This document shows, piece by piece, positions 37,405 to 45,020 of a stretch of 64,000 nt of DNA. The first letter of the stretch is position 1, and every line of letters starts with the position of its first letter. A program made the position numbers and the translations under genes. Source of the DNA: Lysobacter arvi (lineage in GTDB: Bacteria > Pseudomonadota > Gammaproteobacteria > Xanthomonadales > Xanthomonadaceae); the NCBI GenBank assembly GCA_031216755.1, contig JARUHG010000005.1, forward strand, positions 1 through 64,000, in the 5' to 3' direction. The notes under the pieces are model-generated. The model was not told the DNA's origin. It saw nothing but the letters and a program-made list of their open reading frames with translations, and did no database searches.

Positions 37405-37929
37405 ATGAAGCCGTCCCGCCCATTCGCTGCCGCGCTGCTCGCGACGTTCGCCGCGCTTGCCCTGCCCGCCCTCACGCACGCACAGGCGCCCGGCATCCAC
37501 CGCACGGACCTGCAGCGCGAAGACCTGTCCATTCCCGGCCGCGAAGTGGTGCAGGTGCTGGTCGCCTTCGAGCCCGGCGTCGTGGCGGGTAGCCATCACC
37601 ACAACGGCGAGGAGATCGTCTACGTCACCCAGGGCGCGCTCGAATACCGCCTCGAAGGCCGCGCACCGGTGACGCTGAAGGAAGGCGACGTGTTGTTCAT
37701 CCCGTATGGCGTGAACCACGAAGTGGTGAACGTGGGCGCCGGGCGCAGCGCCGAGCTGGCGACGTACGTGGTCGAGAAGGGCAAGCCGCTGCTCGTGCCC
37801 GCGGCGGCGCCGAAAGCCGCGTTCGCTCCCGTCGAGGATGCACCGCGACTGGACCTGAAGTTCGCCGACGAGACGCCGCTCAGGCCGACACTGTTCGACT
37901 CGGCGACCGCGTGGGAAGACGAGCCCTGA
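37405..37929 (+). CDS. Secreted cupin-domain protein
   Basis: A 174-residue protein with a signal peptide (about residues 1-26, ending LTHAQA) and one cupin barrel. The metal-type motif reads GSHHHNGEEIVYVTQGALEYRLEG and the second motif FIPYGVNHEVVN. Periplasmic single-domain cupins of this kind are common in proteobacteria and have no agreed substrate; small-molecule binding or dioxygenase-like activity is possible. AGGA precedes ATG 37405. It stands alone, convergent with the gene at 37933. Confidence 0.82.
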   Translation: MKPSRPFAAALLATFAALALPALTHAQAPGIHRTDLQREDLSIPGREVVQVLVAFEPGVVAGSHHHNGEEIVYVTQGALEYRLEGRAPVTLKEGDVLFIPYGVNHEVVNVGAGRSAELATYVVEKGKPLLVPAAAPKAAFAPVEDAPRLDLKFADETPLRPTLFDSATAWEDEP

Positions 37930-37932
37930 CGG

Positions 37933-38265
37933 TCAGCGCGGGGTGCCGGCCTCGTTGAGGTCGTCGAACCACCGCGCGTACGGCGAGTTCTTCACCAGCT
38001 TGCGGTTGAAATCGGGCGCGCCGTCGGTCCACCAGACCGTACCGCGCTCACCGAGCGCGACCTTCGCCGCGTCCACTTCGCCGCGCGCCCGCGCGAGTCG
38101 TTCATCGTCGCCAACGCGGCGTGCAGCGGCGACTTCGCGACGCGCGTTCATCAGCCGCCGCGTGAGTGCGTCGCGTTCGGCAGGCGCGAGCGCCGGGTTC
38201 GCCGCGCGCCACAGCCGGCCACGGACGACGATGTAACGCTGATCGGGTGTGAGCAGTGCAGGCAT
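37933..38265 (-). CDS. Conserved hypothetical protein, 110 residues
   Basis: A small cytoplasmic protein starting MPALLTPDQRYIVVRGRLWR. It is highly charged, with a helical middle rich in Arg and Ala (RRLMNARREVAAARR, AKVALGERG) and a WWTDGAPDFNR motif near the end. I recognise this as a widespread conserved family in proteobacteria without a known function. The ATG at 38265 was chosen because family similarity starts there, although no clear ribosome site is visible; longer in-frame starts exist upstream. Confidence 0.7.
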   Translation of the reverse strand: MPALLTPDQRYIVVRGRLWRAANPALAPAERDALTRRLMNARREVAAARRVGDDERLARARGEVDAAKVALGERGTVWWTDGAPDFNRKLVKNSPYARWFDDLNEAGTPR

Positions 38266-38454
38266 GGCGTGGCGCGGGTTCGCGGCTGCAATCCATAACC
38301 GGCCGCACGTCATGTGACAGTGAGCGCGCTTCTCGCCGTGGCTTGCGCCAATCGCCATGGCGTGCACAACAGTCGCATGGGGCGAAGCATGGTTCCTCTC
38401 GCGGTCCATTCACATCGACAAGGCTACGTTCGGCCTGACGACCGAGGAGTCCTC

Positions 38455-38733
38455 GTGAAGAAACAGATCACTGCACTCGAGAGCGCCGTCGTACTGCATT
38501 CGGCGCAGATCCTGGCGATGGAATGCCTGCTGCGCGCGATGATCGTCACGCATCCCAACCGTGCCGCACTGAAGGAAGCGTTCCAGCGCATCGCCGCCGA
38601 GCTCGAGCAGCGCCTGGCCGACGCCGGCTTCGAGAACGGCCTGCCGGTGGATAGCGCGCGCACGCTCGTCGAACCGTTCCACTCGCGCACCGACGACTGG
38701 ATCACGTGGGTGGATCTGATCGCGGCGGAGTAA
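38455..38733 (+). CDS. Hypothetical protein, 92 residues
   Basis: A GTG start with GAGGAG six bases upstream opens a frame beginning MKKQITALESAVVLH. The protein is helical and acidic toward the end (FEPFHSRTDDW-like region, DLIAAE), with no membrane segment or signal. No family is recognised. Possibly a small regulatory or accessory protein. Confidence 0.65.
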   Translation: MKKQITALESAVVLHSAQILAMECLLRAMIVTHPNRAALKEAFQRIAAELEQRLADAGFENGLPVDSARTLVEPFHSRTDDWITWVDLIAAE

Positions 38734-38764
38734 CGCACCCGCGCGCATCGGGACACCCTGCGCG

Positions 38765-39181
38765 CTATGCCGCGGCGCGACGCATCTGGAGCAACGCACT
38801 CACCAGCGCGACGAGATTGATGCCGACCACGAGCATGCCGATCCCCACGTCCGGGCTGGCCGAACCCAGGTTCCAGGCGAACACGCCAAACAGATACAGC
38901 AGGTAGAGCCCGTAGGCGCCGAGGAACCAGCGCGCCACGGCGGGCGTGCTCCATCGCAACATGAAGTAGCACGCGACCGGCGCGTAGAAGTACAGGAACA
39001 CACTCGCACTGCGGCGATCCAGCGGGAGCGGTCCAGCGGCGAGCAGAAGGCCCGTGCCCGCGAAGAGGAGCGCCGCATACACGGTGTTCGCCACGCGATA
39101 CGCCCGGCCCAGCTGCAACACGGATCCGGACGACGTTGCGTCCGCACGCGAACGCGGCGGCAGATAGGGATTGGACTCCAT
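38765..39181 (-). CDS. Small inner-membrane protein, 138 residues
   Basis: The N-terminus is polar with a Pro motif (MESNPYLPPRS), typical of DUF-type membrane proteins that begin NPYxPP. Four hydrophobic segments follow: about 30-50 (VYAALLFAGTGLLLAAG), 60-75, 85-105 (FLGAYGLYLLYLFGVFAW) and 112-130. The function is unknown. Confidence 0.7.
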   Translation of the reverse strand: MESNPYLPPRSRADATSSGSVLQLGRAYRVANTVYAALLFAGTGLLLAAGPLPLDRRSASVFLYFYAPVACYFMLRWSTPAVARWFLGAYGLYLLYLFGVFAWNLGSASPDVGIGMLVVGINLVALVSALLQMRRAAA

Positions 39182-39509
39182 GTGCGCTCCCGGGTGACGT
39201 GTTCACCTTACCCGGAATGCGGCTTCGCGGGCCACGTGCTCGTGCTTCGCCGGCAGGATCGCCATCTCCACAGCCTGCACCACGTCAACGCTGCGTCAGG
39301 CGTGTGGCGCACCATTCGCGACAACGCCGGCGCCGGGCAGGGAGCGCGGTTCACGCCCGTAGCGAAAGCAGTGCGTGGCATCGCGTCGACGTGCTCGTTG
39401 CGGGCATGGCCCATACGCGCGCGACCGCCGACTTCCCATTGGAAAAGGTCCGATAGTGGTTACTTCGCACGGTCGATAGTGTTCCGGACACCCCTCCCGG
39501 AGCCATCGC
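39182..39509. other. Intergenic gap with no recognised feature
   Basis: A 328-base gap between a minus-strand membrane protein gene and a plus-strand lipoprotein gene. The open frames here have unlike composition and no ribosome site. The segment near 39440-39490 is the likely promoter region of the lipoprotein gene, but I see no convincing -35/-10 pair. Confidence 0.5.
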
Positions 39510-40226
39510 ATGCGCTACATCCCGCACGTACTCGCCTTCACGATCCTTGGATTGCTCGCAGGTTGCTCCAACACCGACGATGCTGCGACTTCCGCTCCGA
39601 CGGACGAAGCCGCGCCAGCCGCCGACGGGAGCGATGAAGAAGCCGCGGCGGAAGAGGAAGTCGAGCGTTACGCCTACTCGGTGGACAAGGACGGAATCGA
39701 TATCTGCTTCCGCAAGATCCGGGAGAAGCTGGGCCCGGACGCTCGCGTGAACGAGATCCAGAGCTACTTCAGCGCGGGCACACAGGTCGATCCGGACGCC
39801 GACGAGCCTAAAGGCACATTGACGACGTGTGCCGTCGATTATCAGAACCCGGACGACGCACGGAAACTCCTCAGCGTGCGCATGGACGTCCATAGCGGCG
39901 AGTTCGGCAAGCCCAGGCCGGTGGAACTGCACGTCACGGGCAACAAGCAGTCGTTCAAGCTGGACGATTACGTCATCGCGCTCGGCAAGATCGACACGGC
40001 CCCGCTGCAGGCGTTCATGGACAGCCAGAAGAGCGCCCTCGACAAGGTGTACTCGGTCTACGCCTGGGACGACATCCGCCTGCAGGCCCCCGGCACGTTC
40101 AGCGACAAGCACCGGCTCAGGGTCCGCCTCACCGGGCGCTTCAAGAGCAACGACCTCGAGAACACCGGCGACGCCACGCTCGCCATCGACGGCAAGACGG
40201 TCGTCGACAACGATCTGACGAAGTAG
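39510..40226 (+). CDS. Hypothetical lipoprotein, 238 residues
   Basis: The signal ends in the lipobox LLAGCSN (Cys near residue 19), so the protein is anchored in a membrane facing the periplasm. An acidic Ala/Glu/Asp linker (residues about 25-50) precedes a globular domain rich in beta strands, with YSVDKDGIDICFRKIREKLG and two cysteines near residues 66 and 107 that may pair. No family is recognised. A strong terminator follows. Confidence 0.75.
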   Translation: MRYIPHVLAFTILGLLAGCSNTDDAATSAPTDEAAPAADGSDEEAAAEEEVERYAYSVDKDGIDICFRKIREKLGPDARVNEIQSYFSAGTQVDPDADEPKGTLTTCAVDYQNPDDARKLLSVRMDVHSGEFGKPRPVELHVTGNKQSFKLDDYVIALGKIDTAPLQAFMDSQKSALDKVYSVYAWDDIRLQAPGTFSDKHRLRVRLTGRFKSNDLENTGDATLAIDGKTVVDNDLTK

Positions 40227-40244
40227 CACGCCGGATTGCGAGGA

Positions 40245-40272
40245 AGGGCCGCCTAGGGCGGCCCTTCTTTTG
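40245..40272 (+). terminator. Rho-independent terminator
   Basis: AAGGGCCGCC-TA-GGGCGGCCCTT: a ten-base-pair stem with a very short loop followed by CTTTT, 19 bases after the lipoprotein stop. A textbook terminator for that gene. Confidence 0.9.
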
Positions 40273-40484
40273 GCAATCCGCAACACGAGGCTGCTTCATG
40301 CGCAATGCGTCCACTACTCGTCCGTCGCACGCGGGCGGCATGAGTGGCGCGCTTCGAGCGCGTAGTCCCAGGTAGCTAAGCGTCACGCCTTGCAACGCGG
40401 GGAAGGCGGTGCCGCCGCAGCATGTCCGACATGGGTCCCACGGTTGACGCGGCCACTTAACAACGAGCCACGCTGGCCGGCTCG

Positions 40485-40874
40485 CTACCGCGAAACGATG
40501 GGGCTGCCGAATGGCACCAGATCGTCGGTGCGCGGCAAGGACGACGGAACGGTTCCACCGTCGATCGACCAGAGGTCCAGTCCCGCGAGCAGTCCGCCTT
40601 GCTCGTACACGAAGGCGCCGCAGGCGTGCCCTTCGGGTGTCGTCCATTGAAAATCGGCCAACACGCGCATGCCGCCAGTGCCGCACTCCCCGGAAATCGC
40701 CAGATCGACGCTGGCGCAGCCGCAGGCGCAATGCGCTACGACGTTCGCCTGATTCAACTGCTCAACGAACGCGGCGTTATCGCCATCGCCATGCCTGAGT
40801 AGCCATCTGATGAGCGAGTGCTCTTCCGCGGAGAGAGGTCGGTCGACCGGAATTCGGGAGGGCGTGGTTTCCAT
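40485..40874 (-). CDS. Hypothetical protein, 129 residues, Cys-rich patch
   Basis: Begins METTPSRIPVDRPLSAEE; the middle has AHCACGCASVDLAIS, a CxCxC patch followed by a Cys at GECGTG, and the end is DLVPFGSPIVSR. Similar short proteins with RWLLRHG and a CACGC patch occur in many proteobacteria and are unassigned. It might bind a metal; this is a guess. An upstream GTG at 40913 is an alternative start. No close neighbour shares its strand and operon. Confidence 0.6.
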   Translation of the reverse strand: METTPSRIPVDRPLSAEEHSLIRWLLRHGDGDNAAFVEQLNQANVVAHCACGCASVDLAISGECGTGGMRVLADFQWTTPEGHACGAFVYEQGGLLAGLDLWSIDGGTVPSSLPRTDDLVPFGSPIVSR

Positions 40875-41190
40875 TGGTGTGAAACTCACTGGCCGGCGTT
40901 GGGTATTAGGCACTGCGCATCCAGGGCACGCGACGGCGAGAGGTCAAGCAGGATGTGGCACATGTCGCTCACGGACGCCTGGGCGCGCTTCGCAACCTCA
41001 GGCTGGAACCTGCGCCGTTCGATGGCACATATCCGTGATGGATGCGAACGGCATAGGCGACCGCCCGCCCTCCGTAATCTTGAAGGTGCAGCGACGTGGA
41101 GGCTGCCCCGGGTACGCTTCCCCGGGTACACCACCCTTTCGAGGACCTCAGGCGAGACGCGTGGACTTGGCCGAGCGAGGCTGGCCGCCA
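40875..41190. other. Gap with short direct repeats, no recognised gene
   Basis: A 316-base gap between two minus-strand orphan genes. It contains CCCCGGGTAC twice in close succession (near 41107 and 41121). Open frames on both strands are not convincing. It may be debris of a lost gene. Confidence 0.4.
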
Positions 41191-41619
41191 TCACGCCTCG
41201 GTCGCGCGACCAAACGCCAGCGCGGTGGCCTTGCGATCGCCCATCAGAGCGCCGCGCATGCGTTCCTCGGTCAGTGGGCGGAGGACCCACTTCACCGACA
41301 CCGCCCCGGCCCCGGTCTCCGCCATTGCGATGGCAAGGAAGTACGACGGCCCCGGCCCGACGCAGTAGAGGAAGGCATCGGAGGGCTGGTGCTGCTGCCC
41401 AAGACTGTAGACGTCGTCGCCCGCAAACCTCATCGACTGCTTGCTGATCTTGACGATCCTCAAGGCTTCGCCAGTCACCCGTCCCACGGGCGTGTCGAAC
41501 GTTTGCGCGTTGAAGCTGCGCATGACCTCGGCCCTGATCTTTCTGTTTCCGGCGCGCGCCGCGACTGCGGCCAGGATCATGATGGCGACGACGGTGAGGG
41601 TACCGATCATTTGGTCCAA
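41191..41619 (-). CDS. Hypothetical single-pass membrane protein, 142 residues
   Basis: A TTG at 41619 has AAAGGGG six bases upstream; the nearest ATG is at 41610. The N-terminus is one hydrophobic segment (MIGTLTVVAIMILAAVAARAG), followed by a soluble region starting NRKIRAEVMRSF and containing ALRIVKISKQSMRF. The protein ends in a mixed helix (TALAFGRATEA). No family is recognised. Confidence 0.55.
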   Translation of the reverse strand: MDQMIGTLTVVAIMILAAVAARAGNRKIRAEVMRSFNAQTFDTPVGRVTGEALRIVKISKQSMRFAGDDVYSLGQQHQPSDAFLYCVGPGPSYFLAIAMAETGAGAVSVKWVLRPLTEERMRGALMGDRKATALAFGRATEA

Positions 41620-41672
41620 CGTGCGCCCCTTTGGTCGGCTATTCGGCTGGCTCGGCCTTTGTACAAAGCGCT

Positions 41673-41733
41673 TAGGGCGCATTGGACAATGCGCCGATCC
41701 GTGCAGCATACGGCGCAACGTTGTTGCGCCCTA
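41673..41733. repeat. REPIN-like pair of inverted hairpins
   Basis: Two hairpins face each other: TAGGGCGCATTGGACAATGCGCC (41673-41695) and GGCGCAACGTTGTTGCGCCCTA (41712-41733), sharing the ends TAGGGCGCA and TGCGCCCTA. This is the layout of a REPIN, a pair of REP sequences mobilised together by a RAYT transposase. No RAYT gene is in the window. It lies at the 3' end of the TIGR04141-type gene and marks the left edge of the G+C-poor segment. Confidence 0.75.
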
Positions 41734-41743
41734 CTTGTACTGG

Positions 41744-43303
41744 CTATGAAATTCGCAAATATGACGGCTCAAATCGCATTTGGCGGAGGCTTGCGACACA
41801 CATTGCAAGCGAGATCCTCGCGAAGAAAGGAAGCTTGTCCGGTGATGGCCCGCGCAGGACTGCCAACACGATCTTCGGCGCGCCTCCTTTCACGCTGATT
41901 GAATCCCACGTTGTGTGATGCGTAGCTGGCAGAATGACCTTCACTTTTGCATTGAAGCCATCGTCCTCGCTGATCAGCTTTGCAGCTACCTGCGCTTGCT
42001 GAAAGAGGTGACTGAGCGATGCGGAGTTGCCACCCCAAGGCTTGACGCACACCATCTCCCCAGAGTCCAAGAGAAGATCACAGACCTCGATCCGGCTCTT
42101 CCCTCCACCGTGGTTCTTATCCAGCTTGAATATCTTCCCCCCAGAGCTCGCCGCCGCCCGATCGTTGTAAACGCCTTCGGTCTCAGTGAGTGACGCTAGC
42201 TTCGGCAGGGCGACACTCGAAATAGCAATTGAGCGAATCTTCTTGTCTATTTCGGAAACGAAGCCTTTATCTAACTCGAACCACTTGCCACCATGGGCGA
42301 GGTAGTTCACTCCGTTGTGCACGACAGATCCGTGCAAGCACTCCAGCACCGACCATTTCTTCTGGAGCTGGCTGTTAGCCTGCTTATAGGCATAAACAGA
42401 GGATGTCCGAAGCGCTGAAGCGTCGATAATCACCCCTTGCCCGACCGCGTAGGCCTTCCACGCGGCGGGCGAGAGCTCATATGCAACAGGCGATCGCCTG
42501 CCGCGTCGAACTTGATAGGTGAAGAGGTCGTATTCATCCCACGCAATAAGATCGGGGATGCAAAGAGCCAGATCCGAACTTCCAGCGATGACGAGCTTTG
42601 CTAGCTCCTCCGCCAACGTGGCAGCTAGCTTTTCATCTCTGACAGGTCGGATGTTATCGACCCACGGAAAGCGCTTTTGGTATGAGCTTTGCCGGTACAG
42701 CAGCTCACACCTTCGAAGAAACGAGCCAATCGATTCTCGGGAGAGATCGATGCTCGCTTTGAAGGAGTCTGCGCCTGACACATTCAGACCAAAATCTAAG
42801 CTCTCGTTGACCCGCGCAGAAACGCCCGTCAAAAGGTCCTTGTCTGTGTCGATATCAAAACGGTAAATATCGTCAGCGTCCGGGACCTGCTCAATCGCCT
42901 GGACGAAATCATCAGCAATCCGATCTCGCCTAATGCTTTTTAGCTTGTTCCTCTCGGCGAGATTTAATACGCACCGCAGCCCGAAGTTAGGCTCGACTAA
43001 GGCCCTACGCACTCGCTGCCAGCCGTGCCCAAAAGCAACGGCAAATAGGCTTTGATCCACCTCTGCCACCAGAATGCCGGAAATGGAGCTTGCACTGGGC
43101 AAGCTCTTTGGCGGCGATGGGGAGCTAGCTGCGAGCCTCTCGAACCACTCCGGCGCCCCTGCTGTGTGGCCGTACCTCAGCGTTGCAACGTTCCCATCCT
43201 CTAAAGGAACTTCGAAGGATTGCGTAAGGCCCTTCAAGCTAATCGCATCGTCAGCGCGAACACCCTTCTTCAAAAGGAAAACGTTCAGGTACAAGCGTTC
43301 CAT
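41744..43303 (-). CDS. TIGR04141/DUF6119-like sporadically distributed protein
   Basis: A 519-residue soluble protein starting MERLYLNVFLLKKGVRADDAI. The start and the later blocks VAFGHGWQRV, GLRCVLNLAERNKLKSIRRD, KKWSVLECLHGSVVHNGVNYLAHGGKWFELD and LCVKPWGG-like segment match my memory of the TIGR04141 (DUF6119) family, whose members occur patchily in bacteria and have no settled function. G+C is clearly lower than around it (28 of 60 in 42241-42300), so the gene was probably acquired. GGAG lies upstream of ATG 43303; an earlier ATG at 43321 abuts the NrdJb stop. A defence role is possible but unproven. Confidence 0.72.
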   Translation of the reverse strand: MERLYLNVFLLKKGVRADDAISLKGLTQSFEVPLEDGNVATLRYGHTAGAPEWFERLAASSPSPPKSLPSASSISGILVAEVDQSLFAVAFGHGWQRVRRALVEPNFGLRCVLNLAERNKLKSIRRDRIADDFVQAIEQVPDADDIYRFDIDTDKDLLTGVSARVNESLDFGLNVSGADSFKASIDLSRESIGSFLRRCELLYRQSSYQKRFPWVDNIRPVRDEKLAATLAEELAKLVIAGSSDLALCIPDLIAWDEYDLFTYQVRRGRRSPVAYELSPAAWKAYAVGQGVIIDASALRTSSVYAYKQANSQLQKKWSVLECLHGSVVHNGVNYLAHGGKWFELDKGFVSEIDKKIRSIAISSVALPKLASLTETEGVYNDRAAASSGGKIFKLDKNHGGGKSRIEVCDLLLDSGEMVCVKPWGGNSASLSHLFQQAQVAAKLISEDDGFNAKVKVILPATHHTTWDSISVKGGAPKIVLAVLRGPSPDKLPFFARISLAMCVASLRQMRFEPSYLRIS

Positions 43304-43321
43304 GCCCGTGCTCCACGACAT

Positions 43322-44110
43322 TTACCCGCACTTGCTATACCCGCAGTTCAAACACGTAGCACACCCATCCATGATCACCACGGCCTTGGTGCTGCACTTG
43401 TGGCACATCGTCGCCGACGGCGGGAAGGCGGCGCCTTCGCCGGTGACTTCCACGTCTTCGACGCGCGGTTCGTCGGCGACGCGCGGTTCAGGGAACAGGT
43501 CGGCGGAGCTTCCGCTTACTTCAGCGTTTTTTTTTGAGAGCTGCGCGTAGGCCGCGCGCTTTTCGGCGATCAGCGCACGCTGCGCGTCGCTCATTTCCGG
43601 GTCGTGGATCAGGCCGATCGACTTGAGGTGGTCCTCGACGATCGCGCCGAGTTCGGCCACCAGCGAGGGCATGTAGACGCCGCCGGGCTTCCAGTAGCCG
43701 CCACGCGGGTCGAACACGGCCTTCATTTCGTCCACCAGGAAGGTGACGTCGCCGCCCTTGCGGAACACGGCGGACATGATGCGGGTGAGCGCGACGATCC
43801 ACTGGAAGTGGTCCATGTTCTTCGAGTTGATGAAGATCTCGAAGGGGCGGCGCAGTTCGTGCTCGGTGCCGGCATTGAGCACGATGTCGTTGATGGTCAC
43901 GTACAGCGCGTGCTCGAACAGCGGCGATTTGATCTTGTACGTGGAGCCGACCAGGATCTCGGGGCGCTCGATGCGCTCGTGCATCTGGATGACATCGGCC
44001 GTGGGCAGCTCGGCGACCGGCGCGACGGCGGGCCGGGCGGCCTCTTTCGCCTTGTCTTCCGGCGTGACGACACTGTAACCCTTGATTTTCTTGTCGATCT
44101 TGACGGCCAT
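43322..44110 (-). CDS. nrdJb: NrdJb-like class II ribonucleotide reductase subunit (TSCPD/Cys-rich C-terminus)
   Basis: A 262-residue protein: residues about 50-150 form a TSCPD-type domain (LYVTINDIVLNAGTEHELRRPFEIFINSKN, with ALTRIMSAVFRKGGD), and the last 30 residues are Cys-rich (MCHKCST, DGCATCLNCGYSKCG). It is the detached C-terminal part of the B12-dependent ribonucleotide reductase, as NrdJb in Pseudomonas; the cysteines probably bind zinc and relay electrons to the NrdJa active site. AGGAG precedes ATG 44110. A run of nine A residues occurs in the coding strand near 43527-43535. Confidence 0.85.
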   Translation of the reverse strand: MAVKIDKKIKGYSVVTPEDKAKEAARPAVAPVAELPTADVIQMHERIERPEILVGSTYKIKSPLFEHALYVTINDIVLNAGTEHELRRPFEIFINSKNMDHFQWIVALTRIMSAVFRKGGDVTFLVDEMKAVFDPRGGYWKPGGVYMPSLVAELGAIVEDHLKSIGLIHDPEMSDAQRALIAEKRAAYAQLSKKNAEVSGSSADLFPEPRVADEPRVEDVEVTGEGAAFPPSATMCHKCSTKAVVIMDGCATCLNCGYSKCG

Positions 44111-44204
44111 GTGACCCGCTCCTGGTGCGGTGTTGCTGATCTGGTTTTCGGTGTTAATGCGGTGGCCGCGCCGCGTGGGCGCGGCCACCAATCGGGGCTT
44201 GCAG

Positions 44205-44816
44205 TTACCTGGCAGCTTTCTTCGCGACCTTCTTCGTGGGTCGCTTGACTGCCTTCTTCGCGCTGGCCTTGCGAGCCGGCGCCTTCTTCGCCGTCGATGC
44301 GGCGGATTTCGTCACGGCCTTGCGGACTGCGGCGCCACGCGTGGTGGTGCGCTTGGTCGCGGCCTTCTTCGTTGCGGCCTTCTTGGTGGCGTTCTTCGCG
44401 GCGGTCTTGCCGCGCGTGGCGGCCATCGTCTTCTTCGCCTTGGTCGTCTTCTTGGCGACCTTGCGCTTGGCGGAGGCGACGTCGCGCTTGGCGGTGCCCT
44501 TGGCCTGCGCGACGTCGGTCTTGCCCGCACGGCGCGCGGCCGTGACCTTCTTCGCGGCCTTCTTGCGCGCGGCGGTCGCTTCACGACGCAGCGCGGCGGC
44601 TTCCTTCTTCGCGTCGGCCGAGGCCTTTTCGAGCTTCTTCTTCGCGGTGCCGACGGATTTCTTCGCCGCCTTGGTCGCCTTGCGCACGTTCTTGCGCGCC
44701 TTCTCCACCGCTTCATCGGCGCGCTGCATGACGGCGCTGCTGAAGGTGGTCACGGTTTCTTTCACGTTGTCGGCGGCCTGCGACAGGGTCGCCGTCACTC
44801 CGTTGCCATTGCTCAT
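44205..44816 (-). CDS. Histone H1-like Lys/Ala-rich DNA-binding protein
   Basis: A 203-residue, very basic protein. The first 30 residues are neutral (MSNGNGVTATLSQAADNVKE); the rest is a run of Lys/Ala/Thr repeats (AAKKSVGTAKKKLEKA, KKTTKAKKTMAATRG, KRPTKKVAKKAAR) like the tail of eukaryotic H1 and bacterial AlgP/HctB proteins. It should bind DNA non-specifically. Its place between the two ribonucleotide reductase genes is odd, and repeat-driven length change is likely in this kind of gene. Confidence 0.85.
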   Translation of the reverse strand: MSNGNGVTATLSQAADNVKETVTTFSSAVMQRADEAVEKARKNVRKATKAAKKSVGTAKKKLEKASADAKKEAAALRREATAARKKAAKKVTAARRAGKTDVAQAKGTAKRDVASAKRKVAKKTTKAKKTMAATRGKTAAKNATKKAATKKAATKRTTTRGAAVRKAVTKSAASTAKKAPARKASAKKAVKRPTKKVAKKAAR

Positions 44817-44984
44817 GTATGCCCTCCTGACGGGCGTCTCATTCGTAAGGCGTTGCGGTAACCGGGGCCTTGCTGATCGGTGCTGGAAACGCGGTGGTGC
44901 GAAGCGACTCTAACGCGGTGCCGGGGCCGTGGATGAATGCGGTTCGGGCCTGGGTTGCAGCGGCGGAGTCCAAGGGCGGCGTCG

Positions 44985-45012
44985 CTGCATCCCCGCTTTC
45001 GCGGGGATGACG
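44985..45012. repeat. Short GGGGATGACGG-type inverted repeat
   Basis: GCATCCCCGCTTTCGCGGGGATGACGG between the class II reductase stop and the histone-like gene. The arms CCCCGC and GCGGGG pair. Related GGATGACG endings appear at 24458-24476 and 54538-54547. It may also act as a weak terminator for nrdJa. Confidence 0.6.
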
Positions 45013-45020
45013 GCGATGGC

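Noticed and set aside
40818-41447. Plus-strand open frame of about 209 codons
   Set aside because: It has no ribosome site or recognised domain and overlaps two minus-strand genes with better signals.
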